Of a stretch of 64,000 bases of DNA, positions 20,656 to 30,471 are shown one piece after another (positions within the stretch are counted from its first letter, which is position 1; each line of letters opens with the position of its first letter). Under the pieces are notes generated by a model. That model was not told the origin of the DNA and did no database searches. It saw nothing but the letters and a program-made list of their open reading frames with translations. A program made the position numbers and the translations under genes. The stretch spans positions 61,045 to 125,044 of the forward strand of contig CACOSI010000004.1 in assembly GCA_902629855.1 (NCBI GenBank), in the 5' to 3' direction. Source of the stretch: an uncultured Fidelibacterota bacterium. Its GTDB lineage: Bacteria > Fidelibacterota > Marinisomatia > Marinisomatales > Marinisomataceae.

Positions 20656-20684
20656 AGAGCGTAGCACTATAAGTACTACGCTCT
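20656..20684 (-). terminator. Hairpin AGAGCGTAG...CTACGCTCT + T-rich tail
   Basis: Perfect 9-bp stem between TPR lipoprotein gene and dnaX. Confidence 0.8.
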
Positions 20685-20702
20685 ATTTTATGGGTTTTCA
20701 TA

Positions 20703-22181
20703 TTATTGTTGAAGCTCTTCAGCTTCTTTTTCAGCAATCAAGGACGTTAAACTATCAACTTTTGACTGACTATTGATTAAGCCCATTCCTGCTGATTGTT
20801 TAAAGTATTTTAATGCCATTTCATTATCTTTAACCTCTAAATAATAATCTCCAAGAGAATCATATGGATTAGCCTTTGCAGGTTGTCTTCTTACCTGCTC
20901 TTGAAATGAATTTTTGGCATTATCTAGCTCAGATTTTTGAAGATATGCATATCCCATTATATTCAATGCTGGAGTGAAATTTGGGTTCATTTCATATAAA
21001 CCCATTGCTCTTCTCAAAATTGCATCAGGTCCAATATCATTGATAGTAGCAAATACAGTTTCAAATCTTAAAAAAGAACTGTCAGGATACTTTCTAACTA
21101 ACCTTTCAATTACTCTATTAAACGTATTAGTACCATCTTTTAAATCATTTGATAGAGACATAATCATTTTCTTTTCTTCGTTTGATGAGGAAATAGACAT
21201 ACTCACTGCAATATCTAGTTCTTCTTTCATACTCTCTTCATCCTGTTGAAAATAGCTTACTCTAGCTTTCATAGCATATGCAAGTGCAAAGCTGTCATCT
21301 ATTTCAATTGCTGATGAAAATGATTTATCAGCTTCCTCCCATTCAAGGTTATAAAGCTGCCACATTCCTTGATTAAAAAGATTTTTAGCTTCCTCAGATT
21401 CTGAAGACCATTTCATGATTAATACATCTTCACTCGCCATTGCTTTTTCATGTTTTGCTATTGCGAGATTTCTTGTTGCCCATTCAAAAGTTGGATCAAT
21501 TTCAAATGCTAATTGATATGTTTCGATTGCTTTATCAAACTCTCCTTTTTTAAGATGAAATTCAGCTAATGAATCATATGCATTAGCTTCATTAGGATTT
21601 AATTCGATATATTTTTCAATAAATGGTAGTCCTTTATCATAATCTTCGTCATCATCAGCATTCCAAAAGTAAGAATACGCTAAAAGATTGTATAAATGAC
21701 CAGCTTTTAATCTCTCCCCTGCTTCTAGAAGTAATTCTCTACCTTCTTCAATTTGATCATTGAACTGAAGATATCTGTATGCACCTGAAGCTAGAAATTT
21801 ATCGCCTTTATATTTTTTATATAAATCAGGATGAGCGTCAAATCGACCGCCTTCTCCGTTAATCCAGTTGACTGCAGCTTCCATAATCTTTGTTTCTGGA
21901 TGCCCTTTTTTAGCTAAATCTAAAGCAGTTTCAAGGTATTCTCTTCTTAAAACTCTATCTTGCTCAGCATTACCTAAATTCAAATAGCATGAAGCACAAT
22001 TTGGATCTTTTTTAATTCCTTCCAGAAACATTGCTCTTGCTTCTGCAAAACGAACATGATGCATTGCTTCTAATCCGTTCATTAATTCATTTGAAGCTTG
22101 GCCAGCTTGTCTTGGCATTTCACCAGAGTTAGACTGACAACTAATTGCTAGAAATGAAAGTAATATTAATATTCTTTTCAT
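20703..22181 (-). CDS. TPR-repeat lipoprotein
   Basis: Lipobox LLSFLAISCQS; multiple TPR motifs. Confidence 0.75.
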   Translation of the reverse strand: MKRILILLSFLAISCQSNSGEMPRQAGQASNELMNGLEAMHHVRFAEARAMFLEGIKKDPNCASCYLNLGNAEQDRVLRREYLETALDLAKKGHPETKIMEAAVNWINGEGGRFDAHPDLYKKYKGDKFLASGAYRYLQFNDQIEEGRELLLEAGERLKAGHLYNLLAYSYFWNADDDEDYDKGLPFIEKYIELNPNEANAYDSLAEFHLKKGEFDKAIETYQLAFEIDPTFEWATRNLAIAKHEKAMASEDVLIMKWSSESEEAKNLFNQGMWQLYNLEWEEADKSFSSAIEIDDSFALAYAMKARVSYFQQDEESMKEELDIAVSMSISSSNEEKKMIMSLSNDLKDGTNTFNRVIERLVRKYPDSSFLRFETVFATINDIGPDAILRRAMGLYEMNPNFTPALNIMGYAYLQKSELDNAKNSFQEQVRRQPAKANPYDSLGDYYLEVKDNEMALKYFKQSAGMGLINSQSKVDSLTSLIAEKEAEELQQ

Positions 22182-22193
22182 TATTTTCTCCCT

Positions 22194-22958
22194 TTATCTC
22201 GTGAATACAAAAGTATTTTCTTCTGAAATTTTTGAATCAAATTTATAATCCTCAAGATTAAATTCTTTTACTCCCTCTTTCGAATCTATGCCATTATTTA
22301 TAACAAACTTAGCTAATAAACCCCTAGCCTTCTTTGCATTAAATGAGATAAATTTTAATTCACCATTTCTTTTTTCTTTAAAAATGGTATTTAGAACTTT
22401 TCCTTCTAAAGCATTTTTATCAATTACATTAAAATATTCATTTGAAGCACAATTCAAAATTATAGGATTTTTTTGCTCTTTTAATGTATTGTTCAAGTTT
22501 TTAGTAATATCTGAAGACCAAAATTCATAAAGATTTTTACCTTTTTCATTTCTAAGATTTATTCCCATTTCTAATCGATAGGGTTGAATTAAATCAAGAG
22601 GTTTTAAAATTCCATAAAGTCCAGATAAAATTCTTAAATGATTTTGAGCAAAATCTAGGTCATTTTCAGAAAATTCGTGAGCGCTAAGCCCAGAATAAAC
22701 ACCTCCATCGAAGGCTAAGATTGCTTGTTTAGAATTGTCTTGATTAAATGGTTGTGACCATTCATCAAATCTATCTTTATTAAGCTGAGCTAAATTGTCG
22801 CTTATTTTCATTAGATCTTTTAAATCTTCATGAGAAAGATTTTTTGCTTCATTTACTAGCTTTTGAGCACTTTCTATAAAGTCACATTGAGTAAAATAGC
22901 TTACAGCGTCTTGGTGTTTAAAATTTAATTTCTTTGATGGTGAAAGCAATGTAATCAT
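22194..22958 (-). CDS. yaaA: Peroxide stress protein YaaA (DUF328)
   Basis: MITLLSPSKKLNF, GGVYSGLSAHEFSENDL, RILSGLYGILKPLDLIQPYRLEMG. Confidence 0.92.
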   Translation of the reverse strand: MITLLSPSKKLNFKHQDAVSYFTQCDFIESAQKLVNEAKNLSHEDLKDLMKISDNLAQLNKDRFDEWSQPFNQDNSKQAILAFDGGVYSGLSAHEFSENDLDFAQNHLRILSGLYGILKPLDLIQPYRLEMGINLRNEKGKNLYEFWSSDITKNLNNTLKEQKNPIILNCASNEYFNVIDKNALEGKVLNTIFKEKRNGELKFISFNAKKARGLLAKFVINNGIDSKEGVKEFNLEDYKFDSKISEENTFVFTR

Positions 22959-23395
22959 TATATCTCCCTTAAATTGTTTTTTATTACTTCATTAACATTT
23001 ATTGATTTTTGCTCAACAAAGTTAAACATAACAAAAGTATGAATACTCTGAAATGATGGTTCATTTTCACCTTCAACAAAAATTGCTTGATGAACATCAT
23101 AGCTTTTAGTTCCAACCCTTGTAATTCTAAATCCTATATCTAAATTTGCTGGATGATGAACTTGCTTTATATAAATAACATTCATTGAAGCAAGTAATCC
23201 CGCTGATTTACTTTTTAATCCTAAAAATGTTTTTTTCTTTCCATAAATATGTTCAATAAAGTCTTTATGCTTGGTTTCAAGTAAACTTAAATAAACAGTA
23301 TGATTTAAATGTCCTAGAGTATCAACATCTCTCCATCTTGACTTTGCAGTTGTAAAAAAATCATAATCTTGTCTGTTTAATATTTTCTTATTCAT
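22958..23395 (-). CDS. Acyl-CoA thioesterase, hot-dog fold
   Basis: SRWRDVDTLGHLNHTVYLSLLE. Confidence 0.8.
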   Translation of the reverse strand: MNKKILNRQDYDFFTTAKSRWRDVDTLGHLNHTVYLSLLETKHKDFIEHIYGKKKTFLGLKSKSAGLLASMNVIYIKQVHHPANLDIGFRITRVGTKSYDVHQAIFVEGENEPSFQSIHTFVMFNFVEQKSINVNEVIKNNLREI

Positions 23396-24230
23396 TTATA
23401 CTTTTGTTATAATTATCACAAATTTCCCAAACTTTCTTCCAATCATCCTCAATATAAGATGTTTTTGATGATCTTATTTCTCTGCATTTAAAAAAATATT
23501 TACCAGAAACGCCTTTAACATCGTCTGATGTGGATAAATAGATACTTGAATCAGCTCCATTTTCTACCGTTCGAGCAAAAAGTTTAGAACCAAACTTAAC
23601 AATATATTTTATAAAATTACCTTCATTTCCTGCAATATTTGTGTCAACAAATCCAGGGTGAAGAACATTTACACTAACCTTGTCTTGTATTTTTGCAAGC
23701 TCATAAGTAAACATAATATTCATAAGCTTTGAAACACAATATGATGTCCATGGCGAAAAACTTTTTTCAGAATTAATGTTATTATAGTCTATGGTGGCTC
23801 CAATATGAGCATTTGATGCAACATTAACTACTCTTCCATCGTCTGATTCAGAAATAATATCAAGTAATTCAGTTGTTAAAACAAAATAGTTCATCTGATT
23901 GGTTGCAAAGGTTTTTTCTAATCCTTCAGAAGTAATAATTTTATTTTTATTTGCGCCACCAGCGTTATTCAACAAAACATCTATTTTACTATACTTTTCT
24001 TTTATCTGAGATGATAGTTTCTTTACATTTTTGATCAAACTTAAATCACATTCAAAAAAATCAATTTTGTCATTAGATGTGCTATTTACAATTATTTCTT
24101 TAGCCTGGTATCCTTTTTCTTTATTTCTGCCAACCAAACCTACTCTATAGCCCTTATTAGCTATGACTTTAGCTGCTTGCAATCCAATGCCGTCAGTCGC
24201 ACCTGTAATTATTATATTTTTGTCTAGCAT
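23388..24230 (-). CDS. Short-chain dehydrogenase/reductase (retinol-dehydrogenase-like)
   Basis: IITGATDGIGLQAAK, LLNNAGG, YCVSKLMNIMF. Confidence 0.87.
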   Translation of the reverse strand: MLDKNIIITGATDGIGLQAAKVIANKGYRVGLVGRNKEKGYQAKEIIVNSTSNDKIDFFECDLSLIKNVKKLSSQIKEKYSKIDVLLNNAGGANKNKIITSEGLEKTFATNQMNYFVLTTELLDIISESDDGRVVNVASNAHIGATIDYNNINSEKSFSPWTSYCVSKLMNIMFTYELAKIQDKVSVNVLHPGFVDTNIAGNEGNFIKYIVKFGSKLFARTVENGADSSIYLSTSDDVKGVSGKYFFKCREIRSSKTSYIEDDWKKVWEICDNYNKSINE

Positions 24231-24276
24231 AAACCAATTATTTGAAAGAATGGAAATTACAGATTAATTTATATCG

Positions 24277-25023
24277 ATGACACTTAATTTTGAACAAATA
24301 ATATCTTTTTGGCTTATTCTGGGTTTAATAACTTTTTTAACTCTTTTAAAAATTCCTGCTCCTTATGGAAAATTCTCTAAAAATAGTTGGGGACCAATGA
24401 TTTCTAGTAGGCTTGGCTGGTTTGTAATGGAAATTATTTCACCCATTGCACTTATTTATTTCTTCTGTTTGAATGCTCAAAAAATAAATGAACCAGTACT
24501 CATTTTTTTATCATTATGGACAATTCATTACATAAATCGAAGCATAATTTATCCTCTAAGACAGAATAATCCCGCTAAGATGCCTTTATTAATAGCTGTT
24601 TTAGCTTTTTTGTTTAATATAATGAATGGATTTATCAATGGGACTTATCTTGGTCTTAGTGATATTTATGATTCAAATTATCTATTTGAATGGAATTTTA
24701 TCGGAGGAATAATTCTTTTTTTAATCGGTGCAATAATTAATATTAAATCTGACAACATTCTTCTCAAGCTCAGAACAAAAACTGGTGAGTATAAGATACC
24801 CCAAGGATTTATGTATAAATATGTTTCATTTCCAAATTATCTTGGAGAAATAATTGAATGGACAGCTTTTGCTATTATGACTTGGTCTCTAGCAGGGTTT
24901 TCGTTTATGATTTGGACAATGGCAAATTTAGTACCACGTGCTATTGCTGGTCATAAATGGTATATAAAGAAATTCCAAAATTATCCTAAGGATAGAAAAG
25001 CAATTTTTCCATTTATTATTTAG
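24277..25023 (+). CDS. Steroid 5-alpha-reductase (SRD5A) family membrane protein
   Basis: APYGKFS, HYINRSIIYPLR, YKIPQGFMYKYVSFPNYLGEIIEW, HKWYIKKFQNYPKDRKAIFPFI. Confidence 0.87.
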   Translation: MTLNFEQIISFWLILGLITFLTLLKIPAPYGKFSKNSWGPMISSRLGWFVMEIISPIALIYFFCLNAQKINEPVLIFLSLWTIHYINRSIIYPLRQNNPAKMPLLIAVLAFLFNIMNGFINGTYLGLSDIYDSNYLFEWNFIGGIILFLIGAIINIKSDNILLKLRTKTGEYKIPQGFMYKYVSFPNYLGEIIEWTAFAIMTWSLAGFSFMIWTMANLVPRAIAGHKWYIKKFQNYPKDRKAIFPFII

Positions 25024-25504
25024 TATCTTTACTTCTTTTTTTAAAAAAATATTCTTTTAATAAAGCTAAAGAATTCCCTGATAATAAATTTCCCCTTACA
25101 ACTGATGGTGTGTTAACGGAAACATTTCCACAAATATCAAATTTTGATCCGCAGGCACCAAATTCTTCATCATAGCATCCAAAATATAAAAATTCTATTC
25201 TACTATTAATGATAGCTCCAGCGCACATTGGGCAAGGTTCTTTAGTAACGTACATTGTACAATCATTTAATCTCCAGTCACCAATTGTATTGGATGCAGA
25301 AGTTATTGCAAGCATTTCAGCGTGAGCAGTTGAATCGTTTAAGGAATTGCATTGATTATAGCCTTGACCAATAATTTTACCTTGAAAAGTAATTATTGCA
25401 CCCACAGGTACTTCATCAGCTCTCATTGCTGTTTCAGCTAATTTTAAAGCTTTTTGCATCCAATCTTCATGAGAAGGTTGATTTAATGTATGTTCGAAAG
25501 ACAC
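25016..25504 (-). CDS. tadA: tRNA-specific adenosine deaminase
   Basis: EVPVGAIITF, HAEMLAI, PCPMCAGAIINSRI; ORF-track start (25534) reads into tRNA-Arg, so GTG at 25504 (or ATG at 25459) preferred. Confidence 0.9.
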   Translation of the reverse strand: MSFEHTLNQPSHEDWMQKALKLAETAMRADEVPVGAIITFQGKIIGQGYNQCNSLNDSTAHAEMLAITSASNTIGDWRLNDCTMYVTKEPCPMCAGAIINSRIEFLYFGCYDEEFGACGSKFDICGNVSVNTPSVVRGNLLSGNSLALLKEYFFKKRSKDTK

Positions 25505-25509
25505 TTTAG

Positions 25510-25583
25510 TACGCCCGGAAGGACTTGAACCCACAACCTTCTGGTCCGTAGCCAGACGCTCTATCCAATTGAGCTACGGGCGC
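25510..25583 (-). tRNA. tRNA-Arg(ACG)
   Basis: GCGCCCG/CGGGCGT acceptor, anticodon loop CTACGGA; one apparent T-T mismatch in T stem. Confidence 0.9.
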
Positions 25584-25612
25584 ATATGAAAACTTAAAGA
25601 AAACTTTACTTA

Positions 25613-27025
25613 TTACTTATAAAAATTAATAGCGCTTGTAATTCTATGAATTGTTAAATCCTTTCCCAACAATACCATCATATCGAAAATACCTGGACCA
25701 TAAGATAACCCGCTAATAGCTATCCTTAATGGCTTCATTACTTTACCCAAACCAACTTCATGCTGATTCATAATCTGATCAAAAACTTTTTCAATCATTT
25801 TTTTATCCCACTTATCTTCAATCTTTACTGCATTGATGAAATCTTCAAGCATTTGAATATTATTTTGTTCAGCCATCATTGGTTTATGTTCGTTAAAAAA
25901 ATCAATTTCTTTATGTAAAAAAACCCTAGAAATTTCTGTTATATCATTAAGATTTTTTGATCTTTCTTTTATCAAGGAAACAACTTCTTCTAAAAATTTA
26001 TTTTTATGTTCTTTCCCCCACTCGTTATTAATTAGTTGGATTTCTTTTATTATTTCTTTGCTAGTCATTTCTTTCATTTTTTGACCAGAAATCCATAACA
26101 ACTTTTTTTCATCAAATACAGCAGATTTTTTTTGAACTTGTTTAAAATCAAATAACTTTATTAAATCTTCTGTGCTAAAAATTTCTTCATTAGAGTCTGG
26201 ATTCCATCCTAATAAAGACAAATAGTTTAAAATTGAGTCTGAGGTAAAACCTTTATCTTTATATTCTTGAACATTTGTTGCCGCGTGCCTTTTACTTAAT
26301 CTTTTTTTGTCAGAACCTAAAATCATCGGAAGATGAGCAAAAATAGGTACATTTTTATTTAAAGAATTGTAAACGAGAATTTGTTTTGGGGTGTTAGCAA
26401 TATGATCATCTCCTCTTATTACGTGAGAAATTTTCATTTCAATATCATCAACTGCTACAACAAAATTATAAGTTGGAGAGCCATCGGATCTTGCTATAAT
26501 AAAATCATCTAAATCTTTATTGTTGACTTTTATCTGTCCATAAACTAAATCATCAAATATTGTAACGCCATCAGGAACTTTGAGTCTAACAGTAAAGGAT
26601 TTTCCTTGTGATATCAATTCTTTTTGTTGCTCTTCCGTAAAGTCTCTATATGTTCTTGGCACTCTAAAAATTTTTTTATTTTTTTCAGCTTTATCTCTGA
26701 GTGAATCAAGCTCAGTTTTAGTTAAAAAACACTTATATGCATTTCCGGATTTAATCAGTTGTTCAATAACACTTTGATGCTTCAAATTATTTTGAGATTG
26801 ATAAACTATTTCATCATTCCAATCTAAACCTAGCCAATCTAATGCATTCTTAATTTGATCGACGTATTCATCTTTAGAACGTTCTATATCTGTATCTTCA
26901 ATTCTTAGTAAAAATTTACCATTATTTTGACGGGCAAAAAGCCAATTAAAAAGAGCTGTTCTAGCACCTCCAATATGAAGATATCCAGTAGGACTTGGAG
27001 CAAATCTAACAACAGGATTTTTCAT
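25613..27025 (-). CDS. gltX: Glutamate-tRNA ligase
   Basis: RFAPSPTGYLHIGGARTALFNWLFA, KKRLSKRHAATNVQEYKDKGF. Confidence 0.97.
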   Translation of the reverse strand: MKNPVVRFAPSPTGYLHIGGARTALFNWLFARQNNGKFLLRIEDTDIERSKDEYVDQIKNALDWLGLDWNDEIVYQSQNNLKHQSVIEQLIKSGNAYKCFLTKTELDSLRDKAEKNKKIFRVPRTYRDFTEEQQKELISQGKSFTVRLKVPDGVTIFDDLVYGQIKVNNKDLDDFIIARSDGSPTYNFVVAVDDIEMKISHVIRGDDHIANTPKQILVYNSLNKNVPIFAHLPMILGSDKKRLSKRHAATNVQEYKDKGFTSDSILNYLSLLGWNPDSNEEIFSTEDLIKLFDFKQVQKKSAVFDEKKLLWISGQKMKEMTSKEIIKEIQLINNEWGKEHKNKFLEEVVSLIKERSKNLNDITEISRVFLHKEIDFFNEHKPMMAEQNNIQMLEDFINAVKIEDKWDKKMIEKVFDQIMNQHEVGLGKVMKPLRIAISGLSYGPGIFDMMVLLGKDLTIHRITSAINFYK

Positions 27026-27027
27026 TG

Positions 27028-27114
27028 CGGAGGCAAGAGGATTCGAACCTCTGAAGGGCTTGCACCCTTGCTGGTTTTCAAGACCAGTGCATTCAACCGC
27101 TCTGCCATGCCTCC
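27028..27114 (-). tRNA. tRNA-Ser(TGA)
   Basis: Class II, GGAGGCA/TGCCTCC acceptor, anticodon loop CTTGAAA. Confidence 0.93.
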
Positions 27115-27248
27115 AAAATCAATGTAAATTTATAAATTATCTAGAAAAATAAAAGAAATAACTATCACTGTTTTAAGCAGACTTGTTGTTAAAAAGAAAT
27201 TATATTAATTTTTCATGCATTTAAATGAAATTTAAAAAGGAAAACATA

Positions 27249-27980
27249 ATGAAAAAAATATTATTTACTTTTCTATTTAGTTCGATAGCTCTTTCTCAAG
27301 TTATGGAAAGCGAGGAACCTCTTTTAAAGCCATTAAAAGTTAAAAAAATTATGAGTAATGAAAGTATTACTTCAGATGATAGTGGAACAATTATATTTGA
27401 CATCGAAAAAAGTAAAATTACATGGATTGGTGGACTTAAATACGGCTTATCTAACCATGATGGGAATATGAAAATGATGTCAGGAAATTTAATGATTTCT
27501 AAAGATATTAAGCTTTCAGGTAGCGTAGTTATTAACATGCAATCGATGACAAATAATGACTTACCAACTGGCGCTAAAGATAGACTTATTGGACATTTAA
27601 AAAGTGCTGATTTTTTTAATGTAAATGAATTTCCTACAGCATCTTTTTCTATAACTAATTCAGATATTATCCAAAGAATTTCTAATAATAAATATAAAAT
27701 AAAAATCACTGGTGATTTATCCATAAAAGGTAAAACAAACAAGATTAGTTTTGACACCATTATTGACCTTGAAAATGACGTAAAAAAAGCTAATGGAAAA
27801 TTAGTGTTCAATAGAACGGATTATGGAGTGCAATATAGAGCTGAGATGCATCTTGATGATCCTAATAGTTTCTGGAATCAATTACAAACATCTAGAGATG
27901 CAGTCAAAGATAAAGTTATCAGAGATGAAATAGAAATTGGCTTTGCTATAGAGTCATTACCAGGATTACTGGTAAAATAG
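27249..27980 (+). CDS. YceI-family secreted protein
   Basis: Signal peptide MKKILFTFLFSSIALSQ; SKITWIGGLKYGLSNHDG, GDLSIKGKTNKISF. Confidence 0.78.
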   Translation: MKKILFTFLFSSIALSQVMESEEPLLKPLKVKKIMSNESITSDDSGTIIFDIEKSKITWIGGLKYGLSNHDGNMKMMSGNLMISKDIKLSGSVVINMQSMTNNDLPTGAKDRLIGHLKSADFFNVNEFPTASFSITNSDIIQRISNNKYKIKITGDLSIKGKTNKISFDTIIDLENDVKKANGKLVFNRTDYGVQYRAEMHLDDPNSFWNQLQTSRDAVKDKVIRDEIEIGFAIESLPGLLVK

Positions 27981-28166
27981 TTAAGATAAAAAGCCTTTAT
28001 ACAATAAATATGGGATAATGATATACAAGGTCACATCCCTTATTAAATAGTAAATAAAAATAGCAAGACCAAGTTTCCAACCATATTTTTTAAACATATT
28101 CTTTATGGCTATTTTTACGCCTGACTTTTTGGCATCTGATCTTAGTTCATCTAAAGCTTTAAGCAT
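27981..28166 (-). CDS. Small single-TM protein
   Basis: 61-aa ORF with TM helix; tail-to-tail with YceI gene. Confidence 0.5.
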   Translation of the reverse strand: MLKALDELRSDAKKSGVKIAIKNMFKKYGWKLGLAIFIYYLIRDVTLYIIIPYLLYKGFLS

Positions 28167-28174
28167 GATTTAAT

Positions 28175-28702
28175 TTAATTATTTTTATAAAGAATTGAAT
28201 TTTTAAATGGTATTAATGATAAAATAATTGCGTGTACATAATAATCAGTTCTATTTATTAAATCATTAGTAAAAATACCAACTGCACCATTCTTTTGTTT
28301 TGAGTTATTTCTCTTGAAAATTTTATCATCAGCATCACCAAGCTCTAAACCTTGATCGAGAAGCTCTCCAATAGCATTTGGTAATTCAAAAGTAGCTGTT
28401 TTTGCCTTTCCTTCAATACTATTATTTTGAATTACAATCCATGCAAAAACTTCATAGGCCTTATCTCTTTTTTCAACTCCACCTTCGATTGATACAAAAT
28501 AATCAGCCTCAATCTCATTAAGACTACTTAATCTATTTCTTGCTCCAGTTAAAGTTTCCAAATCGCTCTTTGGTTGAGCTGAAACATTAGAATCTGAAGA
28601 AACACCTTCAAAATTAAATTCATCTTCAAAAACTAAACTAAATGCTTTTTTTGTAGCATTAATCTTAACAGGATTTGTTGACGCTATAATTACCTTTTTC
28701 AT
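28175..28702 (-). CDS. yjjX: Inosine/xanthosine triphosphatase (YjjX family)
   Basis: IASTNPVKINATKKAF, GARNRL, FVSIEGGVE. Confidence 0.85.
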   Translation of the reverse strand: MKKVIIASTNPVKINATKKAFSLVFEDEFNFEGVSSDSNVSAQPKSDLETLTGARNRLSSLNEIEADYFVSIEGGVEKRDKAYEVFAWIVIQNNSIEGKAKTATFELPNAIGELLDQGLELGDADDKIFKRNNSKQKNGAVGIFTNDLINRTDYYVHAIILSLIPFKNSILYKNN

Positions 28703-28713
28703 CTGAAAAAATG

Positions 28714-29169
28714 TTAAAATATGCTATTAAATAACATTTTAGGAGTTCTAAATAATACCAAGTACCATTTAATAAAGGGAATTGAGCCTAAAGTTGAATT
28801 CAAAACTACTCTGCTCTTTTTTAATTCCTTTAAACTTTCTGGTTCATTGCTTTGCTTTATTTTTTGATTTTCAAGAATAGGCACTAAAACATGACCAGCT
28901 ATAAAAGGTATCATATTTACAGGATTGTTTGTTTCGTTTGACTCCATGATCATAGTACCAACAATTCCTAGAAATGAATAAGATGCTTGCTTTAAAAGAA
29001 CATCATTTCCTAAGTCTTCAAGCATTCTATTAATTTGCTTGGTTTGTTCTTTCATTTGTTCAGATAAAATTCCTTCAACAGCTTTATCATGATCTTCCAT
29101 GATATTACCTGTTGATTCTTGAGAAAAAACTATATTAATAATTAAAATTGTTATTATGAATTTCTTCAT
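28714..29169 (-). CDS. Secreted/membrane protein of unknown function
   Basis: MKKFIITILIINIVFSQ signal peptide at internal Met. Confidence 0.5.
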   Translation of the reverse strand: MKKFIITILIINIVFSQESTGNIMEDHDKAVEGILSEQMKEQTKQINRMLEDLGNDVLLKQASYSFLGIVGTMIMESNETNNPVNMIPFIAGHVLVPILENQKIKQSNEPESLKELKKSRVVLNSTLGSIPFIKWYLVLFRTPKMLFNSIF

Positions 29170-29193
29170 ATCATATATTTTAGTTGCTTTCAA

Positions 29194-30471
29194 TTAAATC
29201 TTCAATGTTAAAAATTCATTCCAATTTGTTGTATAGCTTGGAGAAAGTTTTTCTCTTTTTATTGACCAAGATTCATTTTGTCCTTGCACAGCATATCTAA
29301 TGGTATCAGATCCAAAAATCTGATTAATTTGATCAATTGACTTACTGATTTTTTCATCTTTTTCTCTTCTGCTATAAAATAACGATTGCTGAACTTCATT
29401 AGCCTGAATCAAATCAGTTAAGATAACTCCACATTTTTTGTATTCATATCCACTTCTATAGATTTTATAAAGACCTTCTAACGCTGCATTTATGATACCA
29501 CTGGTATCATTAAGAGCAATAGGTAACTGAACATTGATATACCTACGATATTGGGGCAAATCAGCACGAAAACGATTGGTGCACAGGTATACTCCTATTG
29601 AGTTTACAAAACTGTTCTGTGAGCGTAATTTTTCAGCAGACCTTGAAGCATGTGATGATATGGCATTCCTTAATGTATTTAAATCCGAAATCATCCTTGA
29701 AAATGATCGGGAAGTTGAAATACTTTTTTTAGTAGCATTTTCGTATTCTAGTTCAATCTTTTTAATTCCATTTAATTCATCAACGGTATGTCTACTGATT
29801 ACTGTCATGTGCTTTTGAATCCATTCAGGATTCGCTCTTTTCAAGTCATAGGCGTTATAAATACCATTAATCTTAAGAAATCGCTGTTTCCTTCTTCCTA
29901 TACCCCAAATATCCCCTACCTTAATTCTTGTAAGAAGTTTTTGAATATTATCATTATCAATCAAACAGACGTTGTCTTTGCCAACATTTCGTTTGGATAA
30001 ATGGTTAGCTACCTTAGCTAAAGTTTTGGTTTTTCCAATTCCTACAGAAACTGGAATGCCAGTCCATTGGTAAATCTTATTTTTAAGATCAGTAGCATAC
30101 TTAATAGGATCTTTATATCGAGGATTTACGTTAACAAATGCTTCATCAATAGAATAAACCTCCATATCCGCATTTCCTGAGCGAATAATGCTCATAATTC
30201 GATTTGATATATCACCATATAAAGCAAAATTAGATGAAAAAATCTGTATATCATGTATTTCTACTAGATGTCTAATTTTGAAGACAGGAATACCCATTGG
30301 TATGCCTAAATCTTTAACTTCTTGTGAACGTGCAATTACACATCCATCGTTATTAGATAAGACTACAACAGGTTTGTTATTAAGCTTTGGGTTAAAAACT
30401 CTTTCGCAAGAAGCATAAAAATTATTACAATCAACTATTGCAACATAATTATCTTGTTTTGTGGATAACAT
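29194..30471 (-). CDS. umuC: DNA polymerase V catalytic subunit (Y-family)
   Basis: AIVDCNNFYASCERVFNP, VYSIDEAFVNV, GIPVSVGIGKTKTLAKVANHLSK. Confidence 0.95.
   Translation of the reverse strand: MLSTKQDNYVAIVDCNNFYASCERVFNPKLNNKPVVVLSNNDGCVIARSQEVKDLGIPMGIPVFKIRHLVEIHDIQIFSSNFALYGDISNRIMSIIRSGNADMEVYSIDEAFVNVNPRYKDPIKYATDLKNKIYQWTGIPVSVGIGKTKTLAKVANHLSKRNVGKDNVCLIDNDNIQKLLTRIKVGDIWGIGRRKQRFLKINGIYNAYDLKRANPEWIQKHMTVISRHTVDELNGIKKIELEYENATKKSISTSRSFSRMISDLNTLRNAISSHASRSAEKLRSQNSFVNSIGVYLCTNRFRADLPQYRRYINVQLPIALNDTSGIINAALEGLYKIYRSGYEYKKCGVILTDLIQANEVQQSLFYSRREKDEKISKSIDQINQIFGSDTIRYAVQGQNESWSIKREKLSPSYTTNWNEFLTLKI

Noticed and set aside
25505-25534. N-terminal MGSSPSGRTK extension of tadA in the ORF track
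   Set aside because: Encoded by the 3' half of tRNA-Arg; TadA homology begins later, so start moved to 25504 or 25459.
25530-25583. tRNA-Arg as a pseudogene because of a T-stem mismatch
   Set aside because: Single T-T mismatch only; acceptor, D and anticodon arms are intact and it is the expected ACG isoacceptor.
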